Of a DNA stretch of 34,377 bases, positions 7,180 through 13,739 are shown piece by piece. The DNA is from Candidatus Eiseniibacteriota bacterium. GTDB taxonomy: Bacteria; Eisenbacteria; RBG-16-71-46; SZUA-252. A model generated the notes under the pieces. It was not told the origin of the DNA and ran no database searches. It was given only the letters and a program-made list of their open reading frames with translations. Each line of letters starts with the position of its first letter. The first letter of the stretch is position 1. Made by a program: the position numbers and the translations under genes. The DNA lies in NCBI GenBank assembly GCA_005893265.1, contig VBOX01000105.1, positions 1 to 34,377 of the forward strand, read 5' to 3'.

Positions 7180-8621
7180 ACATCCTCTTCGGGATGCCGG
7201 TCATCTGGGAGACGGGCGGATACGAAGGGGAAGTCCTGCTCGGCGGCGCGCCCGCGCGGTTTCATTCCCCCGCGGAGGCGATGGACGCGGGAATCGGGAT
7301 GGTGCATCAGGAGTTCATGCTCCTGCCTGGGTTCCGCGTCGCGGAGAACATCAAGCTGAACCGCGAGCCCACGCGGCCGAACCCCGCCTCGCGCGTCCTG
7401 GGGCCCAAGCTCGAGTCGCTCGACGTCCCGCGCATGCGCGCCGACGCGCGGCGCGCGCTGAATCAGGTGGGGCTCGGGATCGACGAGTGGATCGCGGTCG
7501 CGGGCCTACCCGTGGGCCACATGCAGTTCATCGAGATCGCCCGCGAGGTGGACAAGGCGAACCTCAAGCTCCTCATCTTCGACGAGCCGACCGCGGTGCT
7601 GACCGAGACCGACGCGGAAAAGCTCCTCGCGATCATGCGCTGCTTGGCCGCCAAGGGGCACGCGATCCTCTTCATCACGCACCGGCTCGACGAGGTGCTC
7701 GCGGTCGCGGACCGGATCACGGTGCTCCGAGACGGCGAGGTCGTGGGGACGCCGGATCCAAAAGCCACGACCGTGGTCCGGATCGCGGAGCTCATGGTGG
7801 GCCGCCCCGCCGCGGTGACCGCGCAGCGACGCTTCTTCGCTCCAGCCACGGAGCCTGTGCTCGGGATTGAGAACCTGAATGTCGACATGCCCGGAGAGCG
7901 CGTGGAGGACGTTACCCTCGCGGTTCGGCGCGGCGAGATTCTCGGGATCGGCGGGCTCGCGGGACACGGGAAGCTGGGAATCGCGAACGGGATCATGGGG
8001 CTCTACCCGGGGTCGGGTCGCGTGATCTTCGACAAGGCGCTGCTCCCGCTCAACGAGCCGCGCCTGGCGCTCGAGCGCGGCCTCGCGTTCGTCTCCGAGG
8101 ACCGACGCGGGGTGGGCCTCTTGCCCGAAGAATCGATCGAGCTGAACATCGCGCTCTCCGCGCTCGAGGCGCATGGGCGGTTTCTCCACCCGTTCCCCAT
8201 CCAGCCCCTCCGCGTGGTGGATCATCGAGCCATGCGCGCCCACGCGCTCGAGATGATTCGAGCGCTCGACATCCGGACGACGGGTCCCTCGCAACAAGTG
8301 AGGCGACTGTCCGGCGGGAATCAGCAAAAGGTCTGCGTCGCGCGCGCCATGACCCTCGAGCCCCGGCTCCTCTTCGTCTCCGAGCCGACGCGCGGGATCG
8401 ACGTGGGCGCGAAGCAGCGCGTGCTCGAGATCCTCTCCGCGTTGAACCGCGACCATGACGTGACGCTGGTCGTCACCTCCTCGGAGCTGGCGGAGCTGCG
8501 CGCCATCTCGGACCGCGTGGTGATCGTCTGTCGGGGGAGGATCGCCGCGGTCCTTCCGCCCGACGCGCCCGACGCGGACTTCGGGCTCGCGATGGCGGGC
8601 GAGTCGGCCAAAGCAGCGTGA
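7176..8621 (+). CDS. ABC transporter ATPase (two nucleotide-binding domains), lacking its first Walker A
   Basis: The surviving 481-codon frame starts MNILFGMPVIW and encodes the rest of a tandem-domain ATPase of the YufO/RbsA type. Domain 1 retains the Q-loop (GMVHQEFMLLPGF), a degenerate signature (LPVGHMQFIEIARE) and Walker B (LLIFDEPTAVLTETDAE), but no P-loop. Domain 2 (from about residue 230) has a Walker A-like GGLAGHGKLGIANG without the final Ser/Thr, a canonical LSGGNQQKV signature, and VSEPTRGIDVGAK. The relatives of this cassette also have a degenerate second P-loop, so the missing first one should abolish ATP hydrolysis. ATG 7176 overlaps the stop of the upstream remnant. Whether the loss is genuine or an assembly error is discussed in the findings. 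Confidence 0.85.
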   Translation: MNILFGMPVIWETGGYEGEVLLGGAPARFHSPAEAMDAGIGMVHQEFMLLPGFRVAENIKLNREPTRPNPASRVLGPKLESLDVPRMRADARRALNQVGLGIDEWIAVAGLPVGHMQFIEIAREVDKANLKLLIFDEPTAVLTETDAEKLLAIMRCLAAKGHAILFITHRLDEVLAVADRITVLRDGEVVGTPDPKATTVVRIAELMVGRPAAVTAQRRFFAPATEPVLGIENLNVDMPGERVEDVTLAVRRGEILGIGGLAGHGKLGIANGIMGLYPGSGRVIFDKALLPLNEPRLALERGLAFVSEDRRGVGLLPEESIELNIALSALEAHGRFLHPFPIQPLRVVDHRAMRAHALEMIRALDIRTTGPSQQVRRLSGGNQQKVCVARAMTLEPRLLFVSEPTRGIDVGAKQRVLEILSALNRDHDVTLVVTSSELAELRAISDRVVIVCRGRIAAVLPPDAPDADFGLAMAGESAKAA

Positions 8622-8649
8622 TGGCGCGTACCGGGACCGAGGTCGCCTG

Positions 8650-9063
8650 ATGGCGAAGCCTGGAATCCGGCTGCCTGGATTCCTCCGCGAATTCGGAATT
8701 CCCCGGCTCCTTATCGCCGTCTTCCTCGTCGTCCTCTTCGCGGTCGCCGTCGCCACCCACATGGATCTCAGGGGGCTCATCTCCGACTCGATCGTGCGGG
8801 TGGGCCGGAACGGGATCCTGGTTCTGGCGCTTCTCCCGGCGGTCCAGGGCGGGATCGGGCTCAACTTCGGCCTGCCGCTCGGAATCATCTGCGGGCTCGT
8901 GGGCGCGGTGATTTCCCTCAACGCGGGCGTGCATGGGATCGCGGGCGTCGGGATGGCCGCTGGGATCGGCGTGACGCTGGCGATTCCGGTGGGAGCCGGG
9001 TACGGGTGGCTCCTCAACCGCACCCGCGGGCAGGAGACGGGCGGGGCCTCAGGACGACGCTGA
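8650..9063 (+). CDS. ABC transporter permease 1, N-terminal fragment
   Basis: 137 codons, beginning 28 nt after the ATPase stop. The first 127 residues are a normal RbsC/YufP-type permease N-terminus with about four membrane helices (RLLIAVFLVVLFAVAVAT; VLALLPAVQGGIGLNFGLPLG; GVGMAAGIGVTLAIP) and the conserved WLLNRTRGQE. The frame then runs into TGGASGRR-stop. The paralogous permease 2 continues from the equivalent NRAKGREM into about 40 more residues that are absent here. A nine-codon frame (8621-8650) overlaps both the ATPase stop and this start and could couple their translation. Confidence 0.8.
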   Translation: MAKPGIRLPGFLREFGIPRLLIAVFLVVLFAVAVATHMDLRGLISDSIVRVGRNGILVLALLPAVQGGIGLNFGLPLGIICGLVGAVISLNAGVHGIAGVGMAAGIGVTLAIPVGAGYGWLLNRTRGQETGGASGRR

Positions 9064-9596
9064 GCCTGGGAGGCATCTACGACAAGGTGCTCGACCGCTG
9101 GCTCACGTTCACCGTTTCCGGTGTCCGGATTCCGGGCGGCACGCTGGTCGTCTTCGGCGCGCTCTGCTTCCTCGTGTGGCTCTTTTTCCGGACGAGGATG
9201 GGGATCACGATCGCGGCCGCGCGCTCGAGCACCCGCTTCGCGCGGGCAGCCGGCATCTCCGACGAGCGCACGCGCGTCCAGGCGACCGTGCTCTCCACGG
9301 TTCTGGCGGCGATCGGGATCGTGGTGTTCAGCCAGTCGTACGGCTTCGTTCAGCTCTACACGGCACCGCTCCTCATGGCGTTCCCCGCGATCGCCTGCAT
9401 CCTGATCGGCGGCGCCAGCGTGACGCGGGCCACGATCGGGCATGTCCTGGTAGGCACCTTCCTCTTCCAGTCGATCCTCACGGTGGCGCTGCCGGTCACG
9501 AGCCAGGTGATCCAAGGCGACATCTCGGAGACCGCGCGGCTCATCATCCAGAACGGGATGATCCTCTACGCGCTCACGCGGATCGGGAGGACCTGA
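9006..9596 (+). CDS. ABC transporter permease 1, C-terminal fragment
   Basis: This is the continuation of permease 1 in another frame. From GRGLRTTLSLGGIYDKVLD (about 9046) onward it aligns with permease 2 from GYGLRNTVDLSTIQYAIDG. It then carries the conserved FFRTRMG, VLSTVLAAIGIVVFSQSYG and GGASVTRATIGHVLVGTFLF segments and ends normally at 9596. The first 13 codons are out-of-frame reading of the upstream part; there is no convincing independent start. A full-length gene would need about 120 nt restored around 9040. Confidence 0.75.
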   Translation: MAPQPHPRAGDGRGLRTTLSLGGIYDKVLDRWLTFTVSGVRIPGGTLVVFGALCFLVWLFFRTRMGITIAAARSSTRFARAAGISDERTRVQATVLSTVLAAIGIVVFSQSYGFVQLYTAPLLMAFPAIACILIGGASVTRATIGHVLVGTFLFQSILTVALPVTSQVIQGDISETARLIIQNGMILYALTRIGRT

Positions 9597-9598
9597 CC

Positions 9599-10675
9599 GT
9601 GGCGCGAGGGCTCCTTCGCCACGCCGTCCCGATCCTCTTCGCCGGGCTCTGCCTGTTCGGGATCGTCGTCGCGAAGATCACGCCGCCGTTTCTCATGAGC
9701 GAGATGCTGGTGCGGATGAGCCGTAATTCGGTCCTCGTGCTCTCGCTCCTGATTCCGATCCTCGCGGGCCTGGGCTTGAACTTCGGCATCGTGATCGGGG
9801 CGATGGCCGGGCAGATCGGGGCGATCCTCATCGTCCACTGGGGAATCCCCGGGATCGGGGGCTTCGCCCTCGCGTGGGCCATCGCGACGCCGATCGCCAT
9901 TCTGCTCGGGATCGCGACCGGCTCGCTCTTCAACCGCGCGAAAGGGCGCGAGATGGTGAGCGGCCTGATCGCCGGTTTCTTCGCCAACGGGCTCTACCAG
10001 CTTCTCTTTCTCTTCGCCGTCGGCTCGATCATCCCGTTCCACAGCACGTCCATGGTGCTGCCGCAGGGATATGGCCTCCGGAACACCGTCGACCTGAGCA
10101 CGATCCAGTACGCGATCGACGGTCTGATCCCGCTGCGGTTCCAGATGCAGGGGGTGGAAATCCGCGTGCCCATCGTCTCCTATGTCATCATCGTCGCCTT
10201 CTGCCTGGCCACGCTCTGGTTCTTCCGAACGCGTCTCGGCCAGCAGTTCCGCGCCATGGGGCAGGATCCTCACATCGCCGCGATCGCCGGAATCGCCGTG
10301 GAGCGAAACCGGATCGTGGCCACGGTGCTTTCCACCGTGCTCGCGGCCTGGGGCCAGCTCCTCTTCCTCCAGAACATCGGCACGCTCAACACGTATAGCT
10401 CGCACGAGCAGGTGGGGATGTTCGCGATCGCGGCCCTGCTCGTCTCCGGCGCGACCGTCTCACGAGCCACCGTCGGCCAGGCGCTCCTCGGTACGGTGCT
10501 CTTCCACACGCTCTTCGTGGTTTCGCCGCTGGCAGGGAAGGCGCTGGCGGGGGATGCCCAGATCGGGGAATACTTCCGCGTCTTCGTGGCCTACGCCGTC
10601 ATCACCGTCGCGCTCGTCCTTCACGCGTGGCAGTTCACGCGGGCCGCGCACGAGGCCCGCAAATCGGCGCGCTAG
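9599..10675 (+). CDS. ABC transporter permease 2 of the DUF3798 cassette
   Basis: 358 residues, apparently intact. GTG 9599 is preceded by GGGAGG 8 nt upstream and lies 2 nt after the permease 1 stop. The protein is a BPD_transp_2 (RbsC/YufQ-type) inner-membrane permease with about ten helices. Landmarks are GLGLNFGIVIGAMAGQIG, LFNRAKGREMVSGLIAGFFANG, LPQGYGLRNTVDLS, WFFRTRLGQQFRAMGQD and LVSGATVSRATVGQALLG. Permeases 1 and 2 are paralogues and would form a heterodimer with the ATPase. Its stop is TAG within CTAG 10672-10675, the same palindrome that supplies the stop of the convergent kinase gene. Confidence 0.9.
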   Translation: MARGLLRHAVPILFAGLCLFGIVVAKITPPFLMSEMLVRMSRNSVLVLSLLIPILAGLGLNFGIVIGAMAGQIGAILIVHWGIPGIGGFALAWAIATPIAILLGIATGSLFNRAKGREMVSGLIAGFFANGLYQLLFLFAVGSIIPFHSTSMVLPQGYGLRNTVDLSTIQYAIDGLIPLRFQMQGVEIRVPIVSYVIIVAFCLATLWFFRTRLGQQFRAMGQDPHIAAIAGIAVERNRIVATVLSTVLAAWGQLLFLQNIGTLNTYSSHEQVGMFAIAALLVSGATVSRATVGQALLGTVLFHTLFVVSPLAGKALAGDAQIGEYFRVFVAYAVITVALVLHAWQFTRAAHEARKSAR

Positions 10676-12966
10676 CCGGCCGATCCGCCGCGGGAGGCTT
10701 CAGGTGATTCCGCGCCCACAGTCCTGAGTAAGGCGCGGAACCGGGGATCGGAGCGCAGCCGATTGAATCTCGGCGCCACCGGAAGCCAGATCAAGGCGCG
10801 GTCGTGCCCCCGCACGGCGCGGTCGAGGTACTCGAAGGCCCGGTCCGTGTCCCCGAGGGCGACGTGCACCGCGGCAACGCTGTAGGATGAAACGAATTTC
10901 CGCTTCCCGATCTCCTCGAGCTCCTGAAGCATGCGCTCCGCCTCGTCGCGTCGGCCCGCGAGCGCGTAGGCGTGGGTGAGCGCGGTGAGCGAATAGGTGG
11001 AGCCGCCGCTCACCTCCTTCGTTTTCTCAAATGCCTGGATCGCTTCCTCGTACTTGCCCATCTGCTCGAAGATCCCACCAAGCTGGCCGTAGGCGCGCGC
11101 GAAGCCTGGATCCTGGTCCAGGGTTTTCTCGATCAGCGCGATCGCTCGGTCGTAGTTTCCCGCGTAGAATTCGTATCCCCCGGCGTCGGCGCTGATCGAA
11201 GGTGAAAGCGGGTCCAGGGATTGGGCCACGGTAATCTCCGCCATTCCCTCGTCGAAACGCCTGAGCGAGACGAGATGGTCGGCGAACCAATGATGCGCGG
11301 TTGCGTAGTTCGGGTTCAGAGCGATGGCGCGCCGGAAGTCCCGTTCCGCGCCTTCCCGGTCCCATTCGTAGCTCCCCTTGACGGTCCCGAGCGAGGTGTA
11401 CGCCTCCGCTGAGCCTGGGTCCATCTCGAGCGCTCTCAGAGCGGCCGCCTTGCCCTTCGGATACGACTCGTGCGAATCGGCCAGGTTGTAGTTGCCCAGC
11501 GTAATGTAGTAGTCGGCGATCCCCGCGTACGCCGGGGCATACGTTGGATCGCGCTCGATCGCCTCCTGGAAAAAATGAAGCGCGCGCTTGAGCCCCTCCT
11601 CGGAGCGCTTTTCCCAGTGATAGCGTCCCTTCAGGTAGGAATGATAGGCCTCGGGGTCGATGGGGCGCGGCCGCGCGAGGCGGGCCACTTCCTGGGGGGT
11701 GATGGTCACCTGGATCTCTCCCGCGATGGCCTTCGCGACTTCGCTCTGCAGCCCGAGGATATCCCCAACATCCCGTTCGTAGGTCTCGGCCCAGAGGTGC
11801 CGGTCGGTCGCCGTGTCCACCAGGAGGGCGGTGATACATACGCGATCCCCCGAGCGAAGCACCGACCCTTCGACGATCGCATCCACCTCGAGGGCGCGCG
11901 CGATCTCGGCCAGCGCGACCCGCGCGCCCTTGTAGCGCATCACGGACGTTCGCGAGATCACGCGCAGCGCACGGATCTTCGCGAGCCCGGCAATCAAGGC
12001 CTCGGTCATCCCGTCCGCGAAATAGTCCTGCTCCGGATCGCGTGACAGGTTCTCGAGCGGCAGGACCGCGATCGATTCGATTCGCCGGTTCCCGGCGCCT
12101 CGCTCGGCTTCCCCGCGCGCGAACGAGGCCGGGACCGCCGCGCATACGCGACGCAGATCCGCGTTCAGCTCTCGCGCCGTCTGATACCGCCGTGCCGCAT
12201 CCTTTTGGAGGAGCCGGAGAATCACGCTTTCGAAAAGCCGTGAAAGCTCGGGTTGGATTTCCGTCGGGGGCGTGGGGGGACGATGGACGATGGCGTCGAC
12301 CAAGGCGGTAGGGAGTCGCTCCTGAAACGGGAGACGGCCGGTTCCCATTTCGTAGAGCACGACGCCGAGCGCATAGAGGTCGGACCGCGCATCGCTCTGC
12401 CCCGTGAGGAGCTGCTCGGGCGCCATGTAGGGGAGCGTCCCTGAGACGACGTTCTCACCTGTGTATTCCGCCGTATCCGCCCGCTCGAGCATCGGTCCGC
12501 GCAGCGTGGCGAGCCCGAAGTCGAGCACCTTCGCCCAGCCCTTGGGCGTCACGATCACGTTCTCGGACTTGAGATCACCGTGGACGACTCCCTGGTCGTG
12601 CGCTTCCTCCAGCGCCTCGGTGATCTGGCATCCGATCGACGCGGCCTCCGCTTCGCTGAGCGCCCCTTCCGCGATCTTCTGCGCGACGGTCTGCCCAGGG
12701 ATGTACTCCATGACGAGGAAATCCACGCCCTCCTGCCGGCCGAGGTCGTAGATCGTCGCGATGTGGGGATGATTGAGCTGGGAGAGCGCGAGCGCTTCCC
12801 GGCGAAAGCGCTCCCGGGCGGCATCGTCGGAAAGAGCGCCCGGGGGCAGCACCTTGAGCGCGACGTCGCGCCCCAAGCGCTCGTCCCGCGCGCGGTGCAC
12901 CACGCCCATGCCGCCCGCGCCGATCTGCTCCACGACGCGATAATGGGACAACGTTTTTCCGATCAT
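10672..12966 (-). CDS. Soluble Ser/Thr protein kinase with TolB-like and TPR domains
   Basis: 764 residues. The kinase domain spans about 8-275: P-loop GAGGMG (16-21), K38 in VALKVL, E57 in helix C, catalytic loop HGDLKSEN with D131, DFG 149-151 and PYMAPEQLL. The usual HRDLKPEN is altered at two positions (R to G, P to S), making it a non-RD kinase. Residues about 298-410 form a TolB N-terminal-like domain (IAVLPLENLSRDPEQDYFADGMTEAL...), as in pknD/adenylate-cyclase relatives, and about 430-750 are TPR repeats. There is no transmembrane segment between the kinase and sensor halves, so it acts in the cytoplasm. Substrate is unknown. It is divergent from the TerC-SppA-SpoIIE run. Confidence 0.9.
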   Translation of the reverse strand: MIGKTLSHYRVVEQIGAGGMGVVHRARDERLGRDVALKVLPPGALSDDAARERFRREALALSQLNHPHIATIYDLGRQEGVDFLVMEYIPGQTVAQKIAEGALSEAEAASIGCQITEALEEAHDQGVVHGDLKSENVIVTPKGWAKVLDFGLATLRGPMLERADTAEYTGENVVSGTLPYMAPEQLLTGQSDARSDLYALGVVLYEMGTGRLPFQERLPTALVDAIVHRPPTPPTEIQPELSRLFESVILRLLQKDAARRYQTARELNADLRRVCAAVPASFARGEAERGAGNRRIESIAVLPLENLSRDPEQDYFADGMTEALIAGLAKIRALRVISRTSVMRYKGARVALAEIARALEVDAIVEGSVLRSGDRVCITALLVDTATDRHLWAETYERDVGDILGLQSEVAKAIAGEIQVTITPQEVARLARPRPIDPEAYHSYLKGRYHWEKRSEEGLKRALHFFQEAIERDPTYAPAYAGIADYYITLGNYNLADSHESYPKGKAAALRALEMDPGSAEAYTSLGTVKGSYEWDREGAERDFRRAIALNPNYATAHHWFADHLVSLRRFDEGMAEITVAQSLDPLSPSISADAGGYEFYAGNYDRAIALIEKTLDQDPGFARAYGQLGGIFEQMGKYEEAIQAFEKTKEVSGGSTYSLTALTHAYALAGRRDEAERMLQELEEIGKRKFVSSYSVAAVHVALGDTDRAFEYLDRAVRGHDRALIWLPVAPRFNRLRSDPRFRALLRTVGAESPEASRGGSAG

Positions 12967-12974
12967 GACCCGTC

Positions 12975-12980
12975 ACTATA
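12975..12980 (-). promoter_or_regulatory. -10 box of the kinase gene, leaderless
   Basis: On the minus strand this reads TATAGT (5 of 6), ending 8 nt before the ATG at 12966. No good -35 box is visible. No Shine-Dalgarno sequence precedes the ATG. Confidence 0.45.
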
Positions 12981-12994
12981 GCCCGGAATTGGGG

Positions 12995-13000
12995 TACCAT
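12995..13000 (+). promoter_or_regulatory. Possible -10 box of the TerC-like gene
   Basis: TACCAT ends 10 nt before ATG 13011; GTCACT at 12972-12977 is a weak -35 at 17 nt. The spacer overlaps the kinase -10 box on the other strand, so the two divergent promoters could not be occupied together. Confidence 0.25.
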
Positions 13001-13010
13001 TCGAGCTTCC

Positions 13011-13739
13011 ATGCCCTTTTCCATCGAAGGCGCCGACCTCATCACGATCGGGCTCCTGGTCCTGCTCGAAGCAGCGCTGAGCGCGGACAACGCGCTCGTG
13101 CTGGCGGTGCTCGTGCTCCCCCTCCCGAAACGTCAGCAGAAGAAGGCTCTTCAGTACGGCATCATCGGGGCCTTCGCCTTCCGCATCGCGGCGACCCTCT
13201 CCGCGGTGCACTTGATCCATTGGGAGTGGGTCAAGCTCATCGGCGGTCTCTATCTCCTCTATCTTCCCATCAAACACTTTTGGAGCCACCCCGACGACGC
13301 GCGGCGCGCGGCCGGTCCCGCTGCGTCCACCTTCTTGGGACTATCGCTCTTTTGGACGACGGTGGTCCGCGTGGAGTCCACGGACATCGTGTTCGCCATC
13401 GATTCCATCCTGGTCGCGGTGGGAATGTCCCGGAAGCTATGGGTGATTCTCTCGGGCGGACTGCTCGGGATCATCGCGATGCGGGTCCTCATCGGGCAGA
13501 TTCTCTCCCTGGTGCGCCGCTATCCGGCGATCGTGGACGGGGCCTATGTCATCGTGGCCTGGGTCGGGGTGAAACTCCTATTGGAGTACCTTTATGTGAT
13601 GCGCGTCGTCGGGTTCGAGATTCCTCGATGGATCGGGATCGGCATCGTGCTCGTTCTCTTCCTCCTCAGCACGATCTACGCGATGATCAAAGGAAGGGCC
13701 GCCGCGACCGGATCCCCGCGACCCCCGGAGGAAGAATGA
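13011..13739 (+). CDS. TerC/YjbE-family integral membrane protein
   Basis: 242 residues with about seven membrane helices. The two diagnostic acidic motifs are present: EAALSADNALVLAVLV in helix 1-2 and VESTDIVFAIDSILVAVG near residue 125. TerC-family members have been linked to tellurite resistance, Mn2+ export (Alx, YkoY, MeeF/MeeY) and metalation of secreted enzymes; the aspartates are thought to bind metal. Being translationally coupled to an exported/OM protease (ATGA overlap with the next gene), a role in loading metal onto secreted proteins is an attractive inference but unproven. Confidence 0.9.
   Translation: MPFSIEGADLITIGLLVLLEAALSADNALVLAVLVLPLPKRQQKKALQYGIIGAFAFRIAATLSAVHLIHWEWVKLIGGLYLLYLPIKHFWSHPDDARRAAGPAASTFLGLSLFWTTVVRVESTDIVFAIDSILVAVGMSRKLWVILSGGLLGIIAMRVLIGQILSLVRRYPAIVDGAYVIVAWVGVKLLLEYLYVMRVVGFEIPRWIGIGIVLVLFLLSTIYAMIKGRAAATGSPRPPEEE

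Noticed and set aside
7506-9515. 669-codon minus-strand frame opposite the ATPase and permease 1
   Set aside because: The product is the typical Arg/His/Asp/Pro-rich shadow of G/C-rich coding DNA; the plus strand carries clear ABC transporter motifs. Its length only reflects codon bias.
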